Source: Bacteroidota bacterium
GTDB lineage: Bacteria; Bacteroidota; Bacteroidia; Cytophagales; UBA9547
Length of the DNA stretch: 38,097 bases
Assembly: GCA_004293915.1 (NCBI GenBank)
Contig: RDZG01000102.1
Span: 1-38,097, forward strand
Reading direction: 5' to 3'
In this document: positions 1-8,667 of the stretch, piece after piece
How positions within the stretch are numbered: position 1 is the first letter of the stretch
Layout of the letters: each line of letters begins with the position of its first letter
The notes under the pieces: generated by a model
Told to the model about the DNA's origin: nothing
Databases searched by the model: none
The model's input: the letters and a program-made list of their open reading frames with translations, nothing else
Position numbers and translations under genes: made by a program

Positions 1-819
1 TTGTGCTGCTTCTGATTCATTTTGTGTTGGCGAAAGGACTAAATTGTTCTTAAAATTGTACTTTTTAGAGAAAGACAATATTCCAAAATTATCGTTTTTG
101 TGTTTTTTTATTAACAAATCTATATCTCCAACATACATTTTTTTTCTTGGAGCATAATGGCTCTCGAGCATACCAGGAGCGGCTGGTTTTGAGGAACTTA
201 AGTGTATTTCTGCTTTTCCTGTAATATGTTCAATGGCATTAAGTTCCAAACCTCCAAGTCGGTATATTTGTGCTTTGTTATCTTTAAATCCTATAATTGT
301 ACTTTCTATACCAACCGAACAATTACCTCCATCTAAAATATAAGGTATAAAATTGCCCAATTGTTTTTGCACATGCACCGCTGATGTCGGACTTATATAT
401 CCAAATGGATTGGCACTTGGTGCTGCCAACGGAAAACTAATGTTTTTGAGCAAATCCAAAGCCAATGGATGATTTGGAATCCGAAAAGCCACATGTTCTA
501 GTCCAGAAGTAACCAAATCAGGAATGTTTTTTTTGCGTTGCAAAAGTACAGTAATGGGACCAGGAGCAAAACTCGAAAGTAAATCATAAGCCATTTGAGG
601 AATTGAAATTACATATTTTTTTATATTTTCAACATCAAATGCATGGCAAATAAGTGGGTCAAATGTTGGTCGGTTTTTTGTTTCAAATATTTTTGTTACA
701 GCATCAATCGATAAAGCATTGCCTGCCAAACCATAAACAGTTTCGGTTGGAAAACCAATTAATTGATTTTGTTCCAAAAGCATTTTGCAAGTAAAAATAT
801 TTGTGCCTATTTCAGCCAT
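1..819 (-). CDS. L-threonylcarbamoyladenylate synthase, Sua5 type (3' end outside window)
   Basis: The frame is open from the ATG at 819 to the left edge (273 codons), so the C-terminus is missing. The family makes threonylcarbamoyl-AMP from threonine, bicarbonate and ATP, the first step of t6A37 formation in ANN-decoding tRNAs. The YrdC fold is recognisable: FPTETVYGLAG at residues 23-33, the K-N-R nucleotide-contact motif at 48-50, and SAN at 135-137. After the YrdC domain comes PGMLESHYAP at about 215-224, the linker typical of the longer Sua5 proteins with an extra C-terminal domain, rather than short TsaC. A TAAATTTG -7 element at 838-845 (minus) with TTG 22 bases upstream supports the chosen start. 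The gene is divergent from the peroxiredoxin at 878. The family call is secure; the full length cannot be seen. Confidence 0.93.
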   Translation of the reverse strand, partial: MAEIGTNIFTCKMLLEQNQLIGFPTETVYGLAGNALSIDAVTKIFETKNRPTFDPLICHAFDVENIKKYVISIPQMAYDLLSSFAPGPITVLLQRKKNIPDLVTSGLEHVAFRIPNHPLALDLLKNISFPLAAPSANPFGYISPTSAVHVQKQLGNFIPYILDGGNCSVGIESTIIGFKDNKAQIYRLGGLELNAIEHITGKAEIHLSSSKPAAPGMLESHYAPRKKMYVGDIDLLIKKHKNDNFGILSFSKKYNFKNNLVLSPTQNESEAAQ

Positions 820-837
820 TTATTAAATTAATTTTTG

Positions 838-870
838 CAAATTTAAACTTTTAATAAACAATATAATCAA
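838..870 (-). promoter_or_regulatory. Promoter of the Sua5-type gene
   Basis: Read on the minus strand, TAAATTTG (838-845) matches the Bacteroidota -7 consensus TAnnTTTG, with a TTG (868-870) 22 bases upstream as -33. The predicted transcript starts about 15-20 bases before the ATG at 819. It lies in the 58-base gap between divergent genes, so it probably competes with the peroxiredoxin promoter, for which I see no clean -7 match. Confidence 0.5.
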
Positions 871-877
871 CAAAGTT

Positions 878-1342
878 ATGGCAATAAAAATTGGAAATCT
901 AGCTCCAAACATAAAACTCCCTTCCACATCGGGTTCGATTTTTGATTTGTCAGTTGATAAAAAAGATAAACCAATAATCATATATTTTTATCCAAGAGAT
1001 TTTACCAGCGGATGCACTGCAGAAGCCTGCGAGTTTAGAGACATGTTTTCTTATTTCAAAGAAATTGATATGGAAGTAATAGGAATTAGTCGAGATTCTA
1101 TTGAAACGCATTTGAAATTTAAAACTCAACATCAACTTCCTTTTGAGCTTCTAGCCGATGTTGATGGTAAAACTGCACAAGTTTATGGAGCGTTAATTCC
1201 ATTTGTAAAATTAACAAAAAGAGTAACCTATTTACTTAATAAACAGCACCGTATTGTTGGAGTTTTCGAAGATATGTTTGGTGCTACAAAACATATTGAT
1301 GAAATGATAAAAAAAATAAAAATTAACGGAAATTTACTTTAA
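878..1342 (+). CDS. bcp: Peroxiredoxin, BCP/PrxQ type
   Basis: A 154-residue thiol peroxidase that reduces hydrogen peroxide and organic hydroperoxides in the cytoplasm, probably using thioredoxin. The peroxidatic site FYPRDFTSGCTAEAC is at residues 37-51: Cys46 is the peroxidatic residue and Cys51, five residues later, is the resolving Cys of the intramolecular (PrxQ) mechanism. Length is normal for the family. The Pro of the usual PxxxTxxC motif appears as TSGC with Thr43 retained, as is usual in BCP. The gene diverges from the Sua5-type gene and converges with the GT22 gene, whose stop lies 13 bases past this one. Confidence is high for the family; substrate preference cannot be read from sequence. 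Confidence 0.93.
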   Translation: MAIKIGNLAPNIKLPSTSGSIFDLSVDKKDKPIIIYFYPRDFTSGCTAEACEFRDMFSYFKEIDMEVIGISRDSIETHLKFKTQHQLPFELLADVDGKTAQVYGALIPFVKLTKRVTYLLNKQHRIVGVFEDMFGATKHIDEMIKKIKINGNLL

Positions 1343-1355
1343 AAGTACTCGTTTT

Positions 1356-2825
1356 TTATTTCATAAACCGTCCAAACTCTGGCTCTAGAAAGCCAATTAG
1401 CCAAATTGGGATTGTATTAAAAACTAAACCTCCGATTTTATCCGATTTAAAATTTTCTGACAAAAAAACATATTTTTCAGCAAAGTAATATGTTGTGTTT
1501 GCTTGATTTGTATTCAGTATTTGACTTGCATTTTCGATATTTAAAACACTAATATTGGGATGCGAATAAAAGTTATATTTCATAGTTCCCCAAAGAAATG
1601 GCGAATCGTTACCATTTACAAAAACTACAACAGGTTTTTTTTCAGCACTTTCGTATAAAAATTTTTGCACATTTACTATTTCATTTGAAGGTTTTAAAGT
1701 AGTAACAATTAAAAAAATAGTATTTTGAAAAAGTAATAAAATTAAAATTACTGAAAATACTTTATAATTTATTTTTGAAATAAAAGTCTGAAACCGAAAA
1801 TGCGATAAACCAAGTGCACAAATAATTACAAAAAACGAAACTAAAGGATATAAATATCGAATCTCTTTATAACTAATATACGAATGTCCGATTAAAAAAA
1901 AGAATATTATCCATGAAAAAACATGCTTAGGAAACGATAAAATTGAAAATAATAACAAACAAAGTAAAACCAAACTTTCAGGCGGAACTACCTGAATAAC
2001 AAATATATAAAAATAATGCCACCAAGGATAAATGCCCCAACTACTTGACATAGATTGCAAAACTTGCAAATCAAAATAGGTATAAGGAGTAAAAACCCAT
2101 GAACCATAAAACCAATAGTCAATCAAAACGCCAAAAGAGCACATCAAACAAAATCCAACAGCGAGAGATAAGTAAGAAATAAAATTTATTCTACTATAAA
2201 AAAATAGCCAAAGTCCAAGTCCAAATATTGCCAAACCCGATTGAATTCTAATAATAAATGCAACTCCCAATAAAAAGCCTACTAGAAATAATTTTACAAA
2301 ACTTTGTTTTTCGTTTTTGAAAGTTGGATATAAAAAATATACGGCAAAAGTCAAAAAAATGCCAGTCCAATTTTCACTTTGAAATCGAGTATGAATGTAC
2401 GGTATAAACCACAAGAAATTGGCTAAAAAAACTACAATTTTAAAAGATTTTTCGGTCGGAAATTCATTTTTAAATCTAAAAACCAATAACATCATCGAAG
2501 AATACGCTAACATTCCTGAACATAATCGCAACAGAAATATGAGCCGAAAAGGATTATAGATATCAAAAAAAAGCATTATTTTACCTAGACAAAACGCAAA
2601 AAAAGGTAAAATAGCTTGTCTGCTTTTTGCAGCTACTTCCCAAGGCATATCTGATAATGGTGCAAAACCAAGTTTGTAAGCTGCAAATTCTAAAAGCTGC
2701 CAATGCTCATCGGGGTTATGGTAACCAACTGAAAAAACTGCTGCTAAAAACTGTAAAAACATTCCAACATAGCAACAGTTTTTTACATTAAAATAAGAAC
2801 TATCAATCCCTTTTATCACATTCAA
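1356..2825 (-). CDS. GT22-like polytopic mannosyltransferase
   Basis: A 489-residue, very hydrophobic protein with about ten membrane segments spread through its length. Near the N-terminus, after the first hydrophobic segment, sits HNPDEHWQ (residues 36-43), matching the first-loop acidic motif (H-x-PDEH-x-Q) of the GT22 / PIG-B / Alg9 family, which uses lipid-linked mannose as donor. The active site would face the periplasm. It follows the GT9 gene on the same strand with a 17-base gap, suggesting one transcript for a surface-glycan step. Bacterial GT22 members are mostly uncharacterised, so the acceptor and even the sugar are unknown. The family assignment rests on the one motif plus topology. 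Confidence 0.7.
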   Translation of the reverse strand: MNVIKGIDSSYFNVKNCCYVGMFLQFLAAVFSVGYHNPDEHWQLLEFAAYKLGFAPLSDMPWEVAAKSRQAILPFFAFCLGKIMLFFDIYNPFRLIFLLRLCSGMLAYSSMMLLVFRFKNEFPTEKSFKIVVFLANFLWFIPYIHTRFQSENWTGIFLTFAVYFLYPTFKNEKQSFVKLFLVGFLLGVAFIIRIQSGLAIFGLGLWLFFYSRINFISYLSLAVGFCLMCSFGVLIDYWFYGSWVFTPYTYFDLQVLQSMSSSWGIYPWWHYFYIFVIQVVPPESLVLLCLLLFSILSFPKHVFSWIIFFFLIGHSYISYKEIRYLYPLVSFFVIICALGLSHFRFQTFISKINYKVFSVILILLLFQNTIFLIVTTLKPSNEIVNVQKFLYESAEKKPVVVFVNGNDSPFLWGTMKYNFYSHPNISVLNIENASQILNTNQANTTYYFAEKYVFLSENFKSDKIGGLVFNTIPIWLIGFLEPEFGRFMK

Positions 2826-2842
2826 AATTATTTTTTTTAAAA

Positions 2843-3867
2843 TTATGGAATAATATTTTTGTTTTTAAGTGTTTCAAAGACAAAATTCGGTTTTATTTCT
2901 GATAATAAATCATGAATTTGTGTTTCCGAAAACTTAGATTTTTTAGTTGCATTTTCGATTTTATCTGGAACAAAAGTAATATCATCAATTCCCCTACTTC
3001 CCCAAAGTTTTTTTGACACACAACTTATAATTATAGTTGGCGTTTTGCAAGCAATTGCTATATTCATAATACCAGAATTATTACAAAAAACACGATTACT
3101 ATTTTTAATCATTGCAACAATTTGCTCGATTGAAGTTGGTGGACACAATATGCAATTCTGCCCAACTTGCAAAGCAAATTTTTCTGCCTTTTCTTTGTCT
3201 GCTGGTCCGTAACTGACAATTAATTTTAATTCAGTATCATTTTTTAAAACCAATTTTGCAGTTTCAATAAAATATTCAACACGCCAAGACTTATAATAAT
3301 TGCTAGCAAATGGACTAATGAGCCACGTTTTTTTTGTTTCTAGCTTGTTTTTTGCAAAAAAATCTTTTGCGAAATCATCAGCCAAACTGGTTTGGAAAAT
3401 ATAAGGCTCAGGATTTTGATTGAAACTTCAAGCGGTTTAATAACCATCAAATTTTTCTCAAATTCATGCGTGATTGCAATGTTGCAATACGTACGGTTTG
3501 TGTATAAAATTGATAAAAATTTATTTGCCAACCCAAATGTATATTTTGCCCCACTAAATGCTGTAACTAACAAATCTCTTTCAGAAGACCAACGCAAATT
3601 AATAGCTAAATCATATTTTTGGCTACGAATAAATTGAATAAACTTAAAAACTCCTTGCTTCTTATAATAGTCATAATCAATAATTCTGTCTATAATACTT
3701 CCTTCGGGCATCACATTTTTAACATAAAGCGTAGCCAAAAGATGAATTTCAGCTTTTGGATATTTTGCTCTAATTTTTCGGATAGCAACACTAGCCGCAA
3801 TGTAATCACCTAAAGCACCAGGCTTATTTATAAGTATTTTTTTAATTGAATCTGATTCAATATTCAT
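2843..3867 (-). pseudogene. GT9 (heptosyltransferase-like) glycosyltransferase, frameshifted
   Basis: Two overlapping minus-strand frames make one GT9 protein. The first (start 3867) has the N-terminal KILINKPGALGDYIAA segment typical of ADP-heptose:LPS heptosyltransferases; the second continues from about 3425 to the stop at 2843 with the C-terminal nucleotide-sugar domain (WLISPFAS..KSW and NNSGIMNIAIACKTPT). In the second frame the first in-frame stop upstream is at about 3429-3431, so the shift must be within about 3385-3431. Adding one T to the TTT run at 3423-3425 (minus strand) would read ..PLEV-FNQNPEPY.. and restore a protein of about 341 residues, the normal GT9 size. It may be a true inactivating mutation or a sequencing error in a short homopolymer. 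The gene sits just upstream of the GT22 gene. Confidence 0.82.
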
Positions 3868-3920
3868 AATAAAGCAGCTAACATATTTTAATATTTCAAA
3901 TCACTTATGATAAAATATTA

Positions 3921-3955
3921 ACAATTAACAATTAACAATTAACAATTAACAATTA
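3921..3955. repeat. Tandem heptad repeat, 5 copies of ACAATTA
   Basis: Five perfect, contiguous copies of the 7-mer ACAATTA (35 bases), preceded by a partial copy. It lies between the start of the frameshifted GT9 gene (3867) and the tRNA terminator. Such heptads are common in intergenic DNA of AT-rich bacteria and vary in copy number between strains. Confidence 0.95.
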
Positions 3956-3966
3956 TTTTTAGAAAC

Positions 3967-4004
3967 AAAAAAAGCATTTATAACTGAATATAAATGCTTT
4001 TTTT
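3967..4004 (-). terminator. Intrinsic terminator of tRNA-Thr
   Basis: A perfect 14-base-pair stem (3967-3980 with 3991-4004) around a 10-base loop, flanked by A runs on the left and T runs on the right, so it can end transcription in either direction. It lies nine bases beyond the tRNA 3' end on the minus strand and is well placed to end the tRNA transcript. Confidence 0.85.
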
Positions 4005-4012
4005 GAATTAAG

Positions 4013-4085
<73 letters not shown>

Positions 4086-4201
4086 TTCTTTTTGTATTGG
4101 GATTGCAAAAGTAGTAGCTATTATTTCATTTTGCAAATCTTATGAGAATAATTTTGAAAATATTTTAAACTATCACTTTTATTAATTTTAACAAATTAAA
4201 A

Positions 4202-5308
4202 TTAAGGACACCTTTTACTGTCTGGAATAACATTTGGCTTGTCTTGATCTTTAATAAATTCAAAATCTATGATTTCAATAGAAATTGATTTTGCAATCCC
4301 ACCACCAAACCAGCCGAGTCCTTTTTTACCATCTTTTTTTGTGTTTATAATATTAGTTGAAACATTTGCAGGAGGTCTAGCAAACAAACCCGAAAGTCCA
4401 CCACCAGCTCCATTATTTAATTCTCTATCTACGCCAGCCAAAAACTGTAAATTATCAACTGTAATTGCCATACATTCTACTCTTAGCGAATCTTTTGGGA
4501 AATATACAGGTTGTTTTCCACCAACGGTGTCGTTCGACATAGTTGCATTTAATCTGACAGGCAAAATCAATTTGGTTGGTGTAACTTGCCCTTCAAATGG
4601 CTCACTATTTTGCCCTCCATTGGTAAAATCTAAGACTGTGATCAACTTATTTGGACTTCTAAAAGTATTCCATCCCGAAAATGCTTTATTAAAATAAGGT
4701 GATCTAATCGTATCATCTTTATCTGAACCTTCTTTACGTTTAACTATAAAATCTTTTCTTTTAACAAACGAACGTATCACATACGCATCAGGAACTTTTC
4801 CAGGTAAATCATATAAATCTAAATCGACAAAAACACCATACGGAATAGGACCAATAGGCGTACCTGCTTGCCTACATGTATCTTTTTGTGGCAACCCTCT
4901 GTAATCGGCATTTCTAAATGGAATTATGGTTTTTGCTATATATTCATCCGTTGTTTCTCCTGATGGTATCGAAATACTTAATTCATATTCGTTTCCTATC
5001 AACGGTACAGTCGTAACGGTTTTGTATTTTCCATTATTTAGGTTTTGTAAATTTTCGGAAGTTCCGTTTGTTAAATTTCTTAAAACTACTGTGGCGTTCT
5101 TGATATATTCTAACGTATCAGAAGAGGTATATTCCATCGAGTAAGTTAGTTTAATGATATCGCCACCTACTTTTAACGGATTATCTTGATCCACAACTAT
5201 CATGCCTTCTACTACAACTTGCTTAAATCCTTGATTTATATCCAAATTTATTGTTTTATAACAGCCTAGTAAAGCTAATAAACTTACTATAAATATATAT
5301 TTTTTCAT
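4202..5308 (-). CDS. DUF4249 lipoprotein partner of a TonB-dependent receptor
   Basis: A 368-residue protein with a lipoprotein signal (KKYIFIVSLLALLGC, lipidated Cys16), then NLDINQGFKQVVVEGMIV, a beginning typical of DUF4249 proteins. These are found in Bacteroidota almost always beside a carboxypeptidase-regulatory/TonB-dependent receptor and are thought to act as its outer-membrane partner, analogous to SusD, though the ligand is unknown. Here it lies 11 bases after the stop codon of the receptor gene on the same strand, so the two are very probably co-transcribed. The body is rich in beta-strand-like sequence, and Cys residues near 145 and at the C-terminus (Cys367) may pair. The family name is from recall of its typical N-terminus and context, not a search. 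Confidence 0.8.
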   Translation of the reverse strand: MKKYIFIVSLLALLGCYKTINLDINQGFKQVVVEGMIVVDQDNPLKVGGDIIKLTYSMEYTSSDTLEYIKNATVVLRNLTNGTSENLQNLNNGKYKTVTTVPLIGNEYELSISIPSGETTDEYIAKTIIPFRNADYRGLPQKDTCRQAGTPIGPIPYGVFVDLDLYDLPGKVPDAYVIRSFVKRKDFIVKRKEGSDKDDTIRSPYFNKAFSGWNTFRSPNKLITVLDFTNGGQNSEPFEGQVTPTKLILPVRLNATMSNDTVGGKQPVYFPKDSLRVECMAITVDNLQFLAGVDRELNNGAGGGLSGLFARPPANVSTNIINTKKDGKKGLGWFGGGIAKSISIEIIDFEFIKDQDKPNVIPDSKRCP

Positions 5309-5319
5309 ACTAAATTAAA

Positions 5320-7782
5320 TTAAAATCTGAAATTATAGGTTACACTTGGTACAAAAAATGCTACTACAGAAAACTTCTGGTAAACATAAGTTCCTGATTC
5401 AGGAATGTAGCCAATTGGAACTTCGTTTCGGTTAGCATCGGGGTCTTGACGAGCAACGATAGAAAAAGCATTTTGCATATTTAGCGTATTGTAAACACCA
5501 AAAACTAAATCCCAGTCATAGGAATATTTGAGTCTTTTGAAAAAATTATTTGGCAAATCTTCATCATTAAGATCATCATTTTTTTTCTTTTTACGAAGCG
5601 TAAGTGAAATATCCCAACGGAAAAAATCTGGAATTCGTATATTATTTCTAATATTTACAGGGCTTTGTGGCACATAATTTCCTCCCGATAAAAATTTATG
5701 CGTTGGCAAATTTACAGGCGTTCCAGAACCATAAAAAACAGTAGAATTTAAAGAAACACGTTTGCTCACATCATAACTAGCTACTATACTTGCCGAATGT
5801 GTACGGTCGAATCGGTTTGGAAACCATTGATTTTCGCTAATTCCATTTACTTGCCTTTCAGAACGAGCCAAGGTATAGCTTATCCAACCATTAAATCTAC
5901 CTGTACGTTTGCGAATGTATAATTCTAGACCATAAGCTCTACCTCTTCCATTGAGTAACGATCCTTCTAAAATTGGATTTAACAATAAATCTGCATTATC
6001 AACATAGTCAATTTGATTTTGCATTTTTTTGTAATAAACCTCAACAGAAGTTTCAAATTGATTTTCTGAGCCAAAGTTTCTAAAATATCCCAACGCAACT
6101 TGATCAGCAATTTGTGGTTTGATGTTATTGGTGGCTGGTGTCCAAACATCAAGCGGAATAGAGGCTGCAGTATTTGAAATCAAATTCAAATATTGTGCCG
6201 TGCGCATATAACTCGCTTTAATCGAACTTTTTTCGTTTAATTCATACTTTATAGCAATTCTTGGTTCGGGTTGCCAAAAAGAATTTTGAAAAATTACTCC
6301 GGGAGATGTAATGATTTCGTCAGGTCTGCGAATAACATTTCTGCCACTCGTAGAATCTGCGTATTTCTGAATTACAGAATCTAAATAATTAAAATTCGAC
6401 ATACGTAAGCCATAAGTCAAAGTTAAACGAGGGGTGATTTTTTGTTCATTACTAATATACACCGCATTTTCAAGTCCAAATTTGCTCGAAATAGCTCTTT
6501 TTTGTTCTTTCCCATCCGATTTAATTGTAATTTCGCCAGGGAAAAAGTTATAAAAAATAGATTGTGCACCAAAACTAATAGTGTTTTTTGTGTTTAGGTA
6601 ATATGTAAATTCTGGTTTTATAGAATAGTTTTGTATACTCGATTCCCATTTGAAAGAGTTTGCTTCTGTCCCTGATGTTGTAGCAGCTCCTAATCCATAA
6701 TTATATCTACTGTAATATCCTGTAAGGTTAAAAAATAATTTATCGTTAAAAATATGATTCCAACGTGTGGTAAAGGTTTGGTTGCCCCAATTAAATCCAA
6801 ATGCACCTTGTCCAAATTCATCTTTTCCAAAATATCCTGAAACAAAAATTTTATCTTTTTTTGTTATCGAATAATTTGCTTTCATGGTTACATCATAAAA
6901 AAACAATCTCAGCCCTTTTAAATCTGGAAGTCCACCCAAAAAAGGTGCTAATAAAGCATCGATATAAGACCTTCTACCAGCAATTATAAACGAGCCTTTA
7001 TCTTTTTTTATTGGAGCTTCCAAAGTTAATCTACTAAAAATACTGCCTATTCCGCCTTGTCCTGAAAATCTTTTGGAGTTGCCTTCTTTCAATCGTACAT
7101 CTAGTATGGATGATAATCTACCGCCATATTGTGCAGGAATTCCACCTTTAAATAATTTTACATCTTTTACAGCATCCGGATTAAAAACCGAGAAAAATCC
7201 AAATAAATGGGACGAATTATAAACTGGAGCTTCATCAAGTAAAATCAAATTTTGGTCTATACTTCCACCACGCACATTAAATCCGCTCGACCCCTCCCCT
7301 ACACTACTTACACCTGGCAAAAGTTGTATGCTTCGCACCACATCTACTTCGCCAAAAAGAGCTGGAATTTTCGATATATCTTTGATTCCTAGTTTATTAA
7401 CACTCATTTCGGTACTTCTCACATTTTGTTCGGGTCTGTCTGCCGAAATCACAACTTCTTGCAATTCTATTTTGTCTTCGCTAATTTCCATATCAATTTT
7501 TTGATTGGAAGTCAAATCTACTTCTATATTAATTGTCTTGTAACCAACATATTGGTATTGAATTCTGTATTTTCCTTCTGGCAAAGTAATCGAATAAAAA
7601 CCATAGGCATTGGTTGATGTTGCAATATTTGTACCAGCAACTACAATGGTAGAACCTATTAAATCTTCGCCATTTTTTTTGTCTTTAACCTGACCACTAA
7701 TGGTATATTTTGATTGAGAAAAACCCTCAATAGATAGCAATATTAAAATGCTAGAGATAAAAGTCTGAAAAATTTTATTCAT
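5320..7782 (-). CDS. TonB-dependent outer-membrane receptor with carboxypeptidase-like N-domain
   Basis: An 820-residue outer-membrane transporter. The chosen ATG at 7782 gives a clean signal peptide (MNKIFQTFISSILILLSIEGFSQ); the longer frame to 7842 would start upstream of the predicted promoter. Next come a carboxypeptidase D-like regulatory domain (about 24-110, KYTISGQVKDKKNGEDLIGS), the plug (about 125-240, with FNVRGGSIDQNLILLDEAPVYN) and a 22-strand-type barrel ending in aromatic YNFRF. TonB-dependent receptors import large ligands using proton-motive force; the ligand cannot be told. The DUF4249 lipoprotein gene follows 11 bases later. No FecI-type sigma/anti-sigma genes or degradative enzymes are adjacent, so it is not an obvious polysaccharide utilisation locus. 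Confidence 0.93.
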   Translation of the reverse strand: MNKIFQTFISSILILLSIEGFSQSKYTISGQVKDKKNGEDLIGSTIVVAGTNIATSTNAYGFYSITLPEGKYRIQYQYVGYKTINIEVDLTSNQKIDMEISEDKIELQEVVISADRPEQNVRSTEMSVNKLGIKDISKIPALFGEVDVVRSIQLLPGVSSVGEGSSGFNVRGGSIDQNLILLDEAPVYNSSHLFGFFSVFNPDAVKDVKLFKGGIPAQYGGRLSSILDVRLKEGNSKRFSGQGGIGSIFSRLTLEAPIKKDKGSFIIAGRRSYIDALLAPFLGGLPDLKGLRLFFYDVTMKANYSITKKDKIFVSGYFGKDEFGQGAFGFNWGNQTFTTRWNHIFNDKLFFNLTGYYSRYNYGLGAATTSGTEANSFKWESSIQNYSIKPEFTYYLNTKNTISFGAQSIFYNFFPGEITIKSDGKEQKRAISSKFGLENAVYISNEQKITPRLTLTYGLRMSNFNYLDSVIQKYADSTSGRNVIRRPDEIITSPGVIFQNSFWQPEPRIAIKYELNEKSSIKASYMRTAQYLNLISNTAASIPLDVWTPATNNIKPQIADQVALGYFRNFGSENQFETSVEVYYKKMQNQIDYVDNADLLLNPILEGSLLNGRGRAYGLELYIRKRTGRFNGWISYTLARSERQVNGISENQWFPNRFDRTHSASIVASYDVSKRVSLNSTVFYGSGTPVNLPTHKFLSGGNYVPQSPVNIRNNIRIPDFFRWDISLTLRKKKKNDDLNDEDLPNNFFKRLKYSYDWDLVFGVYNTLNMQNAFSIVARQDPDANRNEVPIGYIPESGTYVYQKFSVVAFFVPSVTYNFRF

Positions 7783-7802
7783 TATTCGGTTAGATTTTGG
7801 AA

Positions 7803-7831
7803 CAAAACTATGGAAACTTTTTTTATTCCAA
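7803..7831 (-). promoter_or_regulatory. Promoter of the TonB-dependent receptor operon
   Basis: On the minus strand TAGTTTTG (7803-7810) matches the -7 consensus, with TTG (7829-7831) 18 bases upstream. Transcription would start just before the ATG at 7782. The element lies inside the longer frame that begins at 7842, which is why the shorter start was taken. Confidence 0.6.
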
Positions 7832-7911
7832 AAGTTTTTCAAGTTTTTTATTAAATAAATAATTAATTACATCTAAGACTAAAAAAAGCAATAGATTGTT
7901 TATAAAAATGG

Positions 7912-8643
7912 CTAAAGAGTAAAATTATAAAGTAAAATCCCAGTTGCTATGCCAACATTTAATGATTCGGCTTTGCCAATTTGTGGGATTGAAATTCGGT
8001 GATTAATATATGAAGAAAGTTCGCTAGAAATGCCATTTGATTCGTTTCCCATTACTAAAATAATATTTTTATCATTAAAATTTTTTGTAGGATTTCCGTC
8101 TAAAAATGCTCCATATACAGGTATGTTTTGCGGATTGTGATTTTTCAAAAGCATTTCTAAATCGGTATGAATAACAGAAACGCGTGCAAAAGACCCCATA
8201 GTAGCCGAAATCACTTTAGGGTTATATAAATCGACCGTATTTTCGGAACAAAATATAGTTTTTACGCCAAACCAATCAGCTGTGCGAATAATTGTGCCTA
8301 AGTTTCCTGGATCTTGAATACCATCTAAAAGTAAAGTTATTGAATCGGATACAATATTTTTGTTGTTATATTTTTTGATTTTGACCAAAGCCAAAGCCGA
8401 AAAATTATTTTCCAAACTCGAAATGCTTTGCATTTCGGATTCTGAAATTATTTCTACATTTGAATTAAAATTTGAAAATAAATTAGCATACTTTTGTGTG
8501 CAATACACCTGAATAATCTCAAAATCAGTATCTTGTAATTCGCAAACACGTTTGGCACCTTCGACAACAAAAACAGAATTTTCTTGCCTAAACTTTTTTA
8601 TTTGTAATGATTTGATGAATTTTATGGTGTTTTTTGAAATCAT
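7912..8643 (-). CDS. SpoU/TrmH-family RNA 2'-O-methyltransferase
   Basis: A 243-residue SPOUT-class methyltransferase that uses S-adenosylmethionine to methylate a ribose 2'-OH in rRNA or tRNA. All three SpoU motifs are visible: LLLDGIQDPGNLGTIIRTADWFG, then ILVMGNESNGISSEL, then ISIPQIGKAESLNVGIATGILLY near the C-terminus. An N-terminal substrate-binding region resembling SpoU_sub_bind precedes them (KFRQENSVFVVEGAKRV). The ATG at 8643 was preferred over the frame start at 8673 because a TATTTTTG -7 element (8671-8678) would start the transcript around 8664. Divergent from TamL with overlapping control regions. The exact target nucleotide is unknown. Confidence 0.9.
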   Translation of the reverse strand: MISKNTIKFIKSLQIKKFRQENSVFVVEGAKRVCELQDTDFEIIQVYCTQKYANLFSNFNSNVEIISESEMQSISSLENNFSALALVKIKKYNNKNIVSDSITLLLDGIQDPGNLGTIIRTADWFGVKTIFCSENTVDLYNPKVISATMGSFARVSVIHTDLEMLLKNHNPQNIPVYGAFLDGNPTKNFNDKNIILVMGNESNGISSELSSYINHRISIPQIGKAESLNVGIATGILLYNFTL

Positions 8644-8667
8644 ACATTTAGTTAATTCGCTACGAAA

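Noticed and set aside
3392-3813. Two plus-strand frames opposite the GT9 gene
   Set aside because: They are antisense shadows of the frameshifted GT9 gene, with no domain or signal of their own.
3921-3955. Heptad repeat considered as a CRISPR array
   Set aside because: Copies are 7 bases and contiguous with no spacers, and no cas genes are in the window.
5320-7842. TonB-dependent receptor considered as the start of a polysaccharide utilisation locus
   Set aside because: There is no SusD, hydrolase or sigma/anti-sigma gene beside it; the partner is a DUF4249 lipoprotein.
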